Assembly (NCBI RefSeq): GCF_000333275.1
Contig: NZ_BACU01000485.1
Span: 1 to 52,852 of the forward strand
Direction: 5' to 3'
From: Azospirillum sp. B4
GTDB taxonomy: Bacteria; Pseudomonadota; Alphaproteobacteria; Azospirillales; Azospirillaceae
Length of the DNA stretch: 52,852 nt
Below, one piece after another: positions 10,846 to 18,850 of this stretch (the stretch's first letter is position 1; every line of letters starts with the position of its first letter). Under the pieces are notes generated by a model. That model was not told where the DNA came from and did no database searches. It was given only the letters and a program-made list of their open reading frames with translations. Both the position numbers and the translations under genes were made by a program.

Positions 10846-11152
10846 AAACACTACTTAGCAGCAAGGCTGTTACCGTGAAAGGGCCGCAAGGCCCTGTTTG
10901 GCGCATGGGTGGTCGTTGCGGGCGGTGATTTACGGCACCATTTTCGTGCAGGGGGCGCATGTGCCCGTCGAGGGGTTTGGGGCGGCCCCGAACGACGGCG
11001 TTGCCGACCCGTTCACAAACGATAGTCCATTTTATTTTTTCTCTCTTTGATGGAATGTCTTGGGCCGGATGGTGTAGCCTTTGATCGTAAAAGCTTGTGT
11101 ATCGTCAACCCGATTGATCTCGATCTGAATGTCAGGGCAGAGGGATGTTGAC
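10846..11152. other. Divergent control region between hisB and an orphan gene
   Basis: About 300 bp between divergent start codons, with an AT-rich block (TTTTATTTTTTCTCTCTTTGATGG, 11030-11053 region) suitable for promoters. No gene-length frame or clear dyad is seen. A ribosome site AGAGGGA lies just before the ATG at 11153. Confidence 0.4.
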
Positions 11153-11992
11153 ATGACCAGTTCCGATTTATTCAGCGTGATGAATGCCGGCGCTGGTCAG
11201 TCGGTTCTCAAATTCGCGCTGGGTAAAAAAGGCCAAGCCACGATGTCCGATACGGCAAGCGCCTTGTTCCAGCCCGGCAAGGCGTCCGCCGTCGCGAAGA
11301 CGTTTGGTACCGTGTCGACCCAGGGCAAGAGCGGTGTCTCCGCGGCAAGCGGCGATGCGGTGACGGTTAGCAAGTTGGGGGTGGCCTTGACCGGGCGGGC
11401 CGCGGATTTCTTCAACGTGATGGACGACAAGGCCAAAGCGAAGCTGGAGGGCTTGGTGAACAGCGGCCAGGTCAGCGCTGAAGACGCCGTGAAGGGCCTG
11501 CAATATTGGGCGGACAGCACCAGCTTCTACAAGGCGATGGAACAGGTGCCGCTGTCCAGTGATGAGAAGGTTCTGGCGACGCGGCGGGATGACCAGCAGG
11601 CGGCGGCGCAAGCCGCGTATGGGGCGGTGTTTTCAGCCGTCGAGGATACCGGTGCCATTCAGCAGCAAATCCAGAATCTGACCGACTCGGGAAAGGCCAT
11701 ACCCGACGACTTGATGGCACAATATCAGGCCTCTGTGACCCAGGCGTCGGCGCTGGGGGTGACGGCCGCCGCCGCCCAGGATCAAGCCGCGAACGCCCGA
11801 TCCGCTAACGCTACGATCTTCCAGGATCATTTCAAAGTCGTTGCCGCCGCGAAGGCGGCTTCCGGCCACCCCGACGGTGCCGTCCTTTACAATCCCGACG
11901 ATAAGGCCGCAGCCGACCGCCTCGGGGCGGCCGGGTTCACCCAGTTGGATCTGAGGGGCACCAACGACGCCTATCCGGCCATCGCGCTTTAA
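11153..11992 (+). CDS. Ala-rich helical protein of unknown function
   Basis: 279 residues starting MTSSDLFSVMNAGAGQSVL, preceded by AGAGGGA at a good distance; an upstream in-frame start at 11129 lacks such a site. It is rich in Ala, Ser, Asp and Gln, with long predicted helices in the middle (SVTQASALGVTAAAAQDQAA). The short C-terminal end (LGAAGFTQLDLRGTNDAYP) looks globular. There is no signal peptide, Cys or membrane helix. The composition resembles bacterial secreted or flagellar-type proteins, but I recognise no family. It is a single-gene unit followed by a strong terminator. Confidence 0.7.
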   Translation: MTSSDLFSVMNAGAGQSVLKFALGKKGQATMSDTASALFQPGKASAVAKTFGTVSTQGKSGVSAASGDAVTVSKLGVALTGRAADFFNVMDDKAKAKLEGLVNSGQVSAEDAVKGLQYWADSTSFYKAMEQVPLSSDEKVLATRRDDQQAAAQAAYGAVFSAVEDTGAIQQQIQNLTDSGKAIPDDLMAQYQASVTQASALGVTAAAAQDQAANARSANATIFQDHFKVVAAAKAASGHPDGAVLYNPDDKAAADRLGAAGFTQLDLRGTNDAYPAIAL

Positions 11993-12018
11993 GCGCTCAC
12001 GACCTTTCTGACGCCATC

Positions 12019-12058
12019 AAGGCCGGGCCCCATCCCAGGGGTCCGGCCTTTCGGTTTT
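12019..12058 (+). terminator. Terminator after the Ala-rich gene
   Basis: AAGGCCGGGCCCC (12019-12031) pairs with GGGGTCCGGCCTT (12038-12050), with one G-U pair, followed by TCGGTTTT. Confidence 0.8.
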
Positions 12059-12065
12059 GGGCGGG

Positions 12066-12093
12066 AGCCAGGGCGGCGACCGCCGCCCTGGCT
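12066..12093. other. Second perfect hairpin upstream of hslV
   Basis: AGCCAGGGCGGCG and CGCCGCCCTGGCT are perfect complements separated by only two bases. No U-run follows on the forward strand. Its 3' arm abuts the candidate hslV promoter, so it may insulate hslVU from upstream transcription. Confidence 0.5.
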
Positions 12094-12120
12094 TGACCCG
12101 CATCATCGCCATCCCACATA
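12092..12120 (+). promoter_or_regulatory. Candidate heat-shock promoter of hslVU
   Basis: CTTGACC (12092-12098), 13-14 bp, then CCCACATA (12113-12120). This resembles the general sigma-32 pattern CTTGAAA-N13-CCCCAT and only partly the alphaproteobacterial form. It lies ~50 bp before hslV, a gene pair known to be heat-shock controlled in proteobacteria. Confidence 0.4.
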
Positions 12121-12168
12121 CCGTGGGCCCTTATCCGATTTCCCGTTTTCCAACCGGAACCGCTTCCC

Positions 12169-12729
12169 ATGTCCGACTACGGCAAGACCCACGACCCCAT
12201 CCAGTGGCACGGCACCACCATCCTTTCCATCCGCAAGAACGGGCAGGTGGTGGTGGCCGGTGACGGCCAGGTGTCGGTGGGCAACACGGTGATGAAGTCC
12301 AACGCCCGCAAGGTCCGTCCCCTGGCCGGCGGGTCCGTCATGGCCGGCTTCGCCGGCGCCACGGCGGACGCCATGACCCTGTTCGAACGCCTGGAAGCCA
12401 AGCTGGAACAGTATCCGGGCCAGCTGACCCGCGCCGCCGTGGAGCTGGCCAAGGACTGGCGCACGGACCGTTACCTGCGCCGGCTGGAGGCGATGATGGC
12501 CGTGGCCGATAAAAACGCCAGCCTGATCCTGACCGGCAACGGCGACGTGCTGGAGCCGGAGGACGGCATCATCGGCATCGGCTCCGGCGGCGCCTATGCC
12601 CTGGCCGCCGCCCGCGCCCTGATCGACCTGCCCGACCTGGACGCGGAGGCCATCGCCCGCAAGGCGCTGGGCATCGCCGCCGACATCTGCGTCTACACCA
12701 ACCGCAACATCACCCTGGAAAAGCTGTGA
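12169..12729 (+). CDS. hslV: ATP-dependent protease proteolytic subunit HslV
   Basis: 186-residue threonine protease that forms the double-hexamer core of the HslUV protease. The N-terminal nucleophile is expected at the first Thr of [11 protein letters not shown]; here it lies at residue 16, so a ~15-residue propeptide ([15 protein letters not shown]) must be removed. The catalytic Lys region is [11 protein letters not shown] and [16 protein letters not shown] is the conserved C-terminal segment. The hslU start follows immediately (9 bp after the stop, or overlapping if GTG is used). Confidence 0.98.
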   Translation: MSDYGKTHDPIQWHGTTILSIRKNGQVVVAGDGQVSVGNTVMKSNARKVRPLAGGSVMAGFAGATADAMTLFERLEAKLEQYPGQLTRAAVELAKDWRTDRYLRRLEAMMAVADKNASLILTGNGDVLEPEDGIIGIGSGGAYALAAARALIDLPDLDAEAIARKALGIAADICVYTNRNITLEKL

Positions 12730-12737
12730 GCCCGGCG

Positions 12738-14048
12738 ATGACCTCGTTCTCCCCCCGCGAAATCGTCTCGGAACTGGACCGCTACATCGTCGGCCAGAAG
12801 GACGCCAAGCGCGCCGTCGCCATCGCGCTGCGCAACCGCTGGCGCCGCCAGCAGCTGCCCGAAGGGTTGAAGGAGGAGGTTTTGCCCAAGAACATCCTCA
12901 TGATCGGCCCCACCGGCGTGGGCAAGACGGAGATCGCCCGCCGCCTGGCCAAGCTGGCCCAGGCCCCCTTCCTGAAGGTGGAGGCGACCAAGTTCACGGA
13001 GGTGGGCTATGTCGGCCGCGACGTGGAGCAGATCGTCCGCGACCTGGTGGAGATCGCCATCACCCTGACGCGCCAGCGCCTGCGCAAGGAAGTGGCGGCC
13101 AAGGCCGAACTGCGCGCCGAGGAACGGGTGCTGGACGCCCTGGTGGGAGAGGGCGCCTCGGCCGAGACCCGGCAGAAGTTCCGCAAGATGTTGCGCGAAG
13201 GCCAGCTGAACGACAAGGAGATCGAAATCCAGGTGCAGGACAACGCCGCGTCCGCCCCGGCCTTCGACATCCCCGGCATGCCCGGCGGCAGCATGAGCAT
13301 GATCAACCTGGGCGACATCTTCGGCAAGGCCTTCGCCGGCCGCACCAAGCCCCGCCGCATGACGGTGGCCGAAAGCCACACCGTGCTGATGGCCGAGGAA
13401 TCCGACAAGCTGTTGGACAATGAGACGGTGGTGGCCGAGGCCATCCACGCCGTGGAGCAGAACGGCATCGTCTTCCTGGATGAGATCGACAAGATCACCG
13501 CCCGCTCCGAGAACCGGGGCGGCGGGGACGTCAGCCGTGAAGGCGTGCAGCGCGACCTGCTGCCGCTGATCGAAGGCACGACGGTCAACACCAAGCACGG
13601 TGCGGTGAAGACCGACCACATCCTGTTCATCGCCTCCGGCGCCTTCCACGTCGCCAAGCCGTCCGACCTGCTGCCGGAACTGCAGGGCCGCCTGCCCATC
13701 CGTGTGGAACTGAAGCCCCTGACCGAGGAGGATTTCCGCCGCATCCTGACCGAGCCTGAGGCCAGCCTGATCAAGCAGTACGTGGCCCTGCTGAAGACCG
13801 AGGACGTGACCCTCAGCTTCACCGACGACGCCATCGACGAGCTGGCGCGCCTGGCGGTGCAAATCAACAGCACGGTGGAGAACATCGGCGCGCGGCGCCT
13901 GCACACCGTGCTGGAACGCCTGCTGGAGGAGATCAGCTTCACCGCCGCCGACCAGGGCGGCAGCACCGTCGCCATCGATGCGGCCTATGTGCGGGGGAAG
14001 GTGTCGGACCTGGCCAAGAACGCCGACCTCAGCAAGTTCATCCTGTAA
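12738..14048 (+). CDS. hslU: ATP-dependent unfoldase HslU (ClpY)
   Basis: 436 residues from the ATG at 12738 (family-typical start [20 protein letters not shown]); a GTG at 12726 overlapping the hslV stop is an alternative. AAA+ ATPase that unfolds substrates into HslV. Walker A is [15 protein letters not shown], Walker [10 protein letters not shown], followed by the sensor/arginine-finger region. The I domain, inserted after [14 protein letters not shown], is normal. The C-terminus ends NADLSKFIL, matching the xxLxxFIL tail that docks into HslV. Confidence 0.98.
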   Translation: MTSFSPREIVSELDRYIVGQKDAKRAVAIALRNRWRRQQLPEGLKEEVLPKNILMIGPTGVGKTEIARRLAKLAQAPFLKVEATKFTEVGYVGRDVEQIVRDLVEIAITLTRQRLRKEVAAKAELRAEERVLDALVGEGASAETRQKFRKMLREGQLNDKEIEIQVQDNAASAPAFDIPGMPGGSMSMINLGDIFGKAFAGRTKPRRMTVAESHTVLMAEESDKLLDNETVVAEAIHAVEQNGIVFLDEIDKITARSENRGGGDVSREGVQRDLLPLIEGTTVNTKHGAVKTDHILFIASGAFHVAKPSDLLPELQGRLPIRVELKPLTEEDFRRILTEPEASLIKQYVALLKTEDVTLSFTDDAIDELARLAVQINSTVENIGARRLHTVLERLLEEISFTAADQGGSTVAIDAAYVRGKVSDLAKNADLSKFIL

Positions 14049-14073
14049 GCCATCCCCTGCGGAAGGCATAGAT

Positions 14074-14104
14074 AAGGGCGGGGCCGCAAGGTCCCGCCCT
14101 TTTG
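14074..14104 (+). terminator. Terminator after hslVU
   Basis: AAGGGCGGGGCC and GGTCCCGCCCTT with a GCAA tetraloop, then TTT. Strong Rho-independent form. Confidence 0.85.
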
Positions 14105-14278
14105 CTATCAGGGCGGGTGTCTGTCCTTCAACCCCATCCCGAAACGGTGGTGGACGGGGCCCCATGCCTGGGGATGGACGCCAGGATGCCGCCGCGCTGC
14201 TGTGCAGCAGACAACGGTGTCTGTGCCATTTAATCCATTAACAGGTCATTTGACTTAAATTTCTCTTGGGGCCGAAGG

Positions 14279-14296
14279 TGTGTGATCTATGACACA
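14279..14296. promoter_or_regulatory. Imperfect dyad TGTGTGATCTATGACACA
   Basis: 18-bp inverted repeat with 7 of 8 arm pairs matching (only one G-G mismatch), in the AT-rich region ~55 bp before the small membrane protein gene. The half-site TGTG resembles CRP/FNR-family boxes, but the spacing is not canonical. Confidence 0.3.
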
Positions 14297-14347
14297 GAGA
14301 ATCTCTTTAATGAAAATATAGACTAACTATACCTAAAGGGGGGTTTG

Positions 14348-14623
14348 ATGACCCCGCCGCGTAACTTTATTGTTCACGCACAGGATCAACCCAGGAAGCG
14401 GACATCCGGGGGCAAGATGAACGGCGACGCGAGCGAGACGGTGGCGGATCTGCCACTGGTGCAGATGGGACCCAGAACGGACAAAAGCGCCGGCCGCTGG
14501 CTGCTGCTGCTGCTGACCGCCGTGGGCATGATCCTTTTCGCCGCATGGTCGTCGTCTGGTGAAAGCAACGCCGCGCAGTCCAAAGTACCCGCCCAACTAT
14601 CGGATGCCCCGGCTGAACGCTGA
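14348..14623 (+). CDS. Small single-pass membrane protein
   Basis: 91 residues. The ATG at 14348 has a strong ribosome site (AAGGGGGG, 5 nt upstream). The first ~50 residues are polar and would be cytoplasmic. One transmembrane helix follows (WLLLLLTAVGMILFAAW), then a short polar periplasmic tail. There is no cleavage site or lipobox. Function unknown. It is preceded by an AT-rich promoter region with the dyad at 14279 and closed by a terminator, so it appears to be an independently controlled gene. Confidence 0.65.
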   Translation: MTPPRNFIVHAQDQPRKRTSGGKMNGDASETVADLPLVQMGPRTDKSAGRWLLLLLTAVGMILFAAWSSSGESNAAQSKVPAQLSDAPAER

Positions 14624-14649
14624 ACTTGCGCAACAAGCAGGCGTTTACC

Positions 14650-14673
14650 GGGCGGCCTTGGGGCCGCCCTTTT
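14650..14673 (+). terminator. Terminator after the small membrane protein
   Basis: GGGCGGCC and GGCCGCCC around a TTGG loop followed by TTTT. Confidence 0.85.
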
Positions 14674-14774
14674 CATTTGGCGATGTGCGCGACATCAGGC
14701 CGGCGCTTCATCGGCGGGATGCTGCCAGCCTGCCCACTGGCAGCTCATCCCGGGGTTAATCAACGGTCCTTGAT

Positions 14775-14975
14775 TCAGGCATGCCCCAGCGCCGGTTCCG
14801 GCACGGGGGGCTTCACCGGTGCCGCCTTGACGGCGGGCTTGGCGGTCTTCTGGGCCATGCTGCGCATCAGCTTCAGGACATCGTCGCGGTAAACGCCATC
14901 GCGCTCCATCACCAGACGGACAACGGGGTCCTCCAGCAGGTCGGTCAGGCGGGGTTCGTGGTGCGCCATCATCAT
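14775..14975 (-). CDS. Small hypothetical protein
   Basis: 66 residues: three consecutive Met codons, then HHEPRLTDLLEDPVVRLVM and ERDGVYRDDVLKLMRSM, then a Lys/Pro/Ala-rich tail. A ribosome site GGGAGGG precedes the first ATG by 7 nt. The helical core looks like a small conserved regulator-like domain, but I cannot name it. Its tail (KTAKPAVKAAPVKPPVPEP) is probably flexible. Monocistronic, reverse strand. Confidence 0.6.
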   Translation of the reverse strand: MMMAHHEPRLTDLLEDPVVRLVMERDGVYRDDVLKLMRSMAQKTAKPAVKAAPVKPPVPEPALGHA

Positions 14976-15129
14976 GTCTCACCCTCCCTTCTTGGGCTTG
15001 GTCCAAGCCTGTTCCAGGCTTCCGGGTTCCAGGCCCACTCCGTCTTTAAAAGCACGCGGAATGGGCCAGCCGTCGCCATGGGGCATATATGAGCATGGCA
15101 GACGGCTATGACAGGGGGATGTCGGGTTT

Positions 15130-15153
15130 ATGGCCGCTGATGTCAGCGGCCAT
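15130..15153. repeat. Perfect 24-bp palindrome
   Basis: ATGGCCGCTGA and TCAGCGGCCAT separated by two bases. It lies in the ~390-bp space between the small reverse gene and the terminator of the symporter gene. Possible hairpin or operator; no gene is seen in that space. Confidence 0.45.
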
Positions 15154-15293
15154 GCGGCATACCCTTACTGTACATGCGGTTCCACGGCGGCACCCGCCCC
15201 AAACCATCGCCCATCGAACGGGGTAGGGCACCTGGCCGCAGGCGGCCGGGGCAAGGCCCGGCAAAGCAAGGGCTTGGGCGAAGGTGCCCCAAG

Positions 15294-15323
15294 CAAAAAC
15301 GGCGAGCCCGGAGGCTCGCCGTT
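15294..15323 (-). terminator. Terminator of the symporter gene (reverse strand)
   Basis: Read on the reverse strand: AACGGCGAGCC, loop TCCG, GGCTCGCCGTTTTTGC. A perfect 11-bp stem plus a T-run, ~50 bp after the symporter stop codon. Confidence 0.9.
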
Positions 15324-15370
15324 GGTGGGCGCGCGCCATTCCGCCGCCCCGGGGACTTTCGAGCGCCTGG

Positions 15371-16621
15371 TTAGATGTCTTCTTCCCCGTCGGCCAGGTG
15401 CCCCTTGCCCAGCAGGCCCTCCCACTTGGCGATGACGGCGGCGGCGACGGAGACGCCGACCACGTTGGTGGCGCTGCGGCCCATGTCCAGCAGATGGTCG
15501 ACGGCCAGGACCAGCAGCATGCCCTCCTGTGGGATGTGGAAGTAGGGCAGGGCGGCGGCGATGACCACCAGCGAGGCGCGCGGCACGCCGGCGATGCCCT
15601 TGCTGGTCAGCAGCAGCAGGCCCAGCATCTCCACCTGCTGACCGATGCTGATGTGGATGCCATAGGCCTGGGCGATGAACATGGTGGCGAAGGTGCAGTA
15701 GATCATCGAGCCGTCGAGGTTGAACGAATACCCCAGCGGCAGGACGAAGCTGACAACCTTGCGGGCGGCGCCAAAGGCCTGCAGCCGTTCCAGCGTGCGG
15801 GGGTACGCCGCCTCGGAACTGGCGGTGGAGAAGGCCAGCAGCACCGGCTGGCGGATGGCGCCCACCAGTTCGCGCACCCGGCCGCCGATGAAGGGTACCG
15901 CCGCCAGCAGCAGCAGGGCCCACAGCATCGCCATGGCGATGTAGAAGCCGCCCACGAACTGGACGTAGGTGCCCAGCACCTGCAGGCCCTGCTTCGTCAC
16001 CGTGACCGCCAGTGCCGCGAAGATGGCGAAGGGCGCGAACATCATGACGTAGCTGGTGATCTTCAGCATGACGGTGGCGATCTGTTCCACCAGGTGGACC
16101 ACCGCCGGCACCTTCTCCTTCACCGAGGCGATGGCGATGCCGGCGAAGATGGAGAAGACGACGATCTGCAGGATCTCGTTGTTGGCCATGGCCTCGATCA
16201 CCGAGCGGGGAACCGTGTGCTCGATGAAATTCTTTAGGGTGAAGACGGCGGCATCCGGCGCCTTGCCCCCGGCGGTGGGGTCGGGCAGGGCCATGCCCAC
16301 GCCAGGTTGCAGGATCTGCACCATGACCAGGCCCAGGGCCAGCGAAACGATACCGGCCAACAGGAACCAGCCCAGCGTCTTCACACCCACCCGGCCGATG
16401 GCGGCCACATCCTCCATATGCGCGATGCCCACCACCAGGGTGGAGAACACCAGGGGCGCGATGATCATCTTGATCAGGCGCAGGAAGACGTCGGTGACGA
16501 TGGACAGGGTGCTGGCCAGGGCATCGCCGTCGGCCGCGGGCAGGCTGTGGCCCACCGCCCCGACCGCGATGCCAGCGACCATCGCGCCCAGGACGAACAG
16601 GGTGAAGCGCTTTTGCTGCAT
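15371..16621 (-). CDS. Dicarboxylate/amino acid:cation symporter (DAACS family)
   Basis: 416 residues, multi-spanning inner-membrane symporter of the GltP/DctA/SLC1 family, importing glutamate, aspartate or C4-dicarboxylates with Na+ or H+. The re-entrant hairpin serines are in AFSTASSEAAYP, the cation motif in SFNLDGSMI. The substrate helix reads DHLLDMGRSATNVVGV, keeping the Asp, Arg and Asn that line the binding site in GltPh. The Asp that normally ends that motif (D405 in GltPh, a Na+ ligand) is Val here. Length and hydropathy are normal. Monocistronic with its own terminator. Confidence 0.92.
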   Translation of the reverse strand: MQQKRFTLFVLGAMVAGIAVGAVGHSLPAADGDALASTLSIVTDVFLRLIKMIIAPLVFSTLVVGIAHMEDVAAIGRVGVKTLGWFLLAGIVSLALGLVMVQILQPGVGMALPDPTAGGKAPDAAVFTLKNFIEHTVPRSVIEAMANNEILQIVVFSIFAGIAIASVKEKVPAVVHLVEQIATVMLKITSYVMMFAPFAIFAALAVTVTKQGLQVLGTYVQFVGGFYIAMAMLWALLLLAAVPFIGGRVRELVGAIRQPVLLAFSTASSEAAYPRTLERLQAFGAARKVVSFVLPLGYSFNLDGSMIYCTFATMFIAQAYGIHISIGQQVEMLGLLLLTSKGIAGVPRASLVVIAAALPYFHIPQEGMLLVLAVDHLLDMGRSATNVVGVSVAAAVIAKWEGLLGKGHLADGEEDI

Positions 16622-16791
16622 TGAAACCTATCCCCCGGTGGCCGGCCCGCCCCCGGGGGCGAACCCGCGGGCGCTGTTAAGGCCGGTCAAATTTTCTGTT
16701 GCTGTCTACTTGCCCTGAAACCGCTTCCGACACAATCGCCGCCTGCGGCCCATGCCCCATCCCTGTCGAAATCGCCAGCTTTTCCCGGTCC

Positions 16792-17868
16792 CTACCGGAT
16801 GGGCATGGCATACATCAGGCCGCCCCGGTTCCAGAGGGCGTTCAGCCCCCGCTCCAGCCGCAGGACGGAGTTCCGGCCCACGTTGCGCTCGAACACCTCG
16901 CCATAGTTGCCCACCTGGGTGATGATGCGCACGGCCCACTGGTCATCCAGGCCCAGGGCCTTGCCCAGGCCAACGCCGGCGCCCACGCCCAGCAGGCGCT
17001 GCACGCCCGGCGCGCTTGAGGCCAGGTTGTCGCGCACGTTGGCCTTGGTGACGCCCCGTTCCTCCGCCTCGATCAGGGCGAACACCGTCCATTTGACGAT
17101 GTCGAACCACTGCCCGTCGCCCTTGCGCACGGCCGGCGCCAGCGGCTCCTTGGAGATCAGCTCGGGCAGGATCAGATAGTCGTCGGCGCTGACCGTCTGC
17201 GCCGCCCGGGTGGCGGCCAGGGCCGAGGCGTCGGTGGTGTAGGCGTCGCAGCGGCCCTGGAAGAAGGCGTCCACCAGTTCGCGCAGGTCCTCGATGGCCA
17301 GCGGCTTGTAGCTCATGCCGGTGGACTGGAAGTAATCGGCCAGGTTCAGCTCTGTGGTGGTGCCCTGCTGCACGCAGATGGTGGCGCCGTTCAACTCACG
17401 CACGCCGCGGGCCCCGAGCGAGCGGCGGATCATGAAGGCCTGGCCGTCGTAATAGACCGGCGGGGCGAACTCCATGCCCTCGGTGTCGCGGCTCAGCGTC
17501 CAGGTGGTGTTGCGCGACAGCAGGTCGATCTCCCCCGACAGCAGGCTGCTGAAGCGCTGCCGGCCGCTGAGCGGGATGAACTGCACCTTGCGGGCGTCGC
17601 CCAGCACGGCGGCGGCCACGGCGCGGCAGATGTCCACGTCCAGGCCCGTCCACTCCCCCTGGCTGTCCGGCGCGCCAAAGCCCGGCAGCCCGGTGTTGAC
17701 GCCGCAGCGCAGGGTGCCGCGCTGGCGCACCTGCTCCAGCGTGCCGGTAGTTGTGCCGGTGGTGGTTGGGGCGGCGGCCGATGCCGCGCGCGAGGCCGGC
17801 GAACCGGTCGCCAGGGCCAGGCCCAGGATCAGCATCCCCACCGGACGCGCCCACCGCTGCCGCATCAT
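16792..17868 (-). CDS. Amino acid ABC transporter substrate-binding protein (AapJ/BztA-like)
   Basis: 358 residues from the ATG at 17868, which has a GGGGGA ribosome site; longer starts give an odd extension. The N-terminus is a Sec signal peptide (RPVGMLILGLALATGSPASRA). The mature part begins TLEQVRQRGTLRCGVNTGLPGF, the classic entry of polar amino-acid binding proteins of the AapJ type, followed by GLDVDICRAVAAAVLGD and SRNTTWTLSRD. It captures general L-amino acids in the periplasm. No permease or ATPase genes are adjacent here, so this copy is an orphan or works with distant AapQMP. Confidence 0.92.
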   Translation of the reverse strand: MMRQRWARPVGMLILGLALATGSPASRAASAAAPTTTGTTTGTLEQVRQRGTLRCGVNTGLPGFGAPDSQGEWTGLDVDICRAVAAAVLGDARKVQFIPLSGRQRFSSLLSGEIDLLSRNTTWTLSRDTEGMEFAPPVYYDGQAFMIRRSLGARGVRELNGATICVQQGTTTELNLADYFQSTGMSYKPLAIEDLRELVDAFFQGRCDAYTTDASALAATRAAQTVSADDYLILPELISKEPLAPAVRKGDGQWFDIVKWTVFALIEAEERGVTKANVRDNLASSAPGVQRLLGVGAGVGLGKALGLDDQWAVRIITQVGNYGEVFERNVGRNSVLRLERGLNALWNRGGLMYAMPIR

Positions 17869-18371
17869 ATCCCCCATGCCCGGCCAGACGCCTAACCATT
17901 TGGCGCCCAAGGCTTCACCGCCGTCACTGGGGAAGATACAAAAGGCCCGCGCGCGCGCCTAGGGTGCAATGGCTGGCGCCGGCAGGAAAGCCGCGAACGA
18001 ACAATGGACCCCGCTGTTGGGAAGACGCGAAACAAACGCTATATTTGAATGGAAATAACGGGCATCGCCAAGTAAAGGCGTGGAACGATGCCGCGATTGG
18101 TCCCCATATGGGAAGAATTAGACCAATCCGCAAGTCCTCCAATTGGCCGAATTGGCCATTTCTACACCGATGTGGTAAATGCAGTTCTTACGACGGGCGT
18201 GGGGCTGCCCGCCGTCCGCATCCCGTATTCCCTGCCGCCTTCCTCTCCCGTCCGCCCGCATCGGTACTGGAACCACGAAGGCGTTCGCCCGCGCGGCCCC
18301 CGCAGGGGTGGCGTTGGCGGCGGGAAGGGGGATGTCCAACACGACCTGCCCCCAGGATTGGAATCCAACCC
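17869..18371. other. Divergent intergenic region
   Basis: About 500 bp between the binding-protein gene and the Mo-hydroxylase pair. It contains an AT-rich core (~18030-18180), with GCTATATTTGAATGGAAATAA and a tandem AATTGGCC-GAATTGGCC (18130-18150 region). Open frames on both strands here have no recognisable protein character. Promoters for both directions probably lie inside. Confidence 0.4.
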
Positions 18372-18848
18372 ATGCCGCCCATCAAACTCACCCTCAATGG
18401 AAAGCCCTGGTCGGTCGACGCCGATCCCGACATGCCCCTGCTCTGGGCGGTGCGGGAAATCGCGGGCAAGACGGGGTCCAAGTTCGGCTGCGGCGCCGCC
18501 CAGTGCGGTGCCTGCACCATGCATGTCGACGGCCAGCCCGTGCGCTCCTGCTCCACCCCCATCGGGTCCATCGCCGGGTCCAAGGTGACCACGATCGAGG
18601 GCATAGCGGAAGGCCCGCAGGCAAAGGTGGCCAAGGCGGTGCAGGACGCCTGGATCAAGTTGGACGTGGTCCAGTGCGGCTACTGCCAGTCCGGCCAGAT
18701 CATGTCCGCGGTGGCGCTGCTGACCGACACGCCCAAGCCCACCGACCAGGACATCGACAGCGCCATGAACGGCAACCTGTGCCGCTGTTCCACCTATGTC
18801 CGCATTCGCGCCGCCATCCACGAGGCGGCCAAGGCGCTGGAGATCTGA
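18372..18848 (+). CDS. (2Fe-2S)-binding subunit of a molybdenum hydroxylase (IorA/PaoA type)
   Basis: 158 residues. The plant-type ferredoxin cluster is [21 protein letters not shown] and the second cluster domain has CGYCQSGQ and NLCRCSTY. This is the small electron-transfer subunit of xanthine-oxidase-family enzymes such as isoquinoline 1-oxidoreductase alpha. The start [13 protein letters not shown] is family-typical, although the frame is open far upstream. The Mo subunit gene begins two bases after this stop. No FAD subunit is present, consistent with two-subunit IorAB-type enzymes that pass electrons to a cytochrome. Confidence 0.95.
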   Translation: MPPIKLTLNGKPWSVDADPDMPLLWAVREIAGKTGSKFGCGAAQCGACTMHVDGQPVRSCSTPIGSIAGSKVTTIEGIAEGPQAKVAKAVQDAWIKLDVVQCGYCQSGQIMSAVALLTDTPKPTDQDIDSAMNGNLCRCSTYVRIRAAIHEAAKALEI

Positions 18849-18850
18849 CC

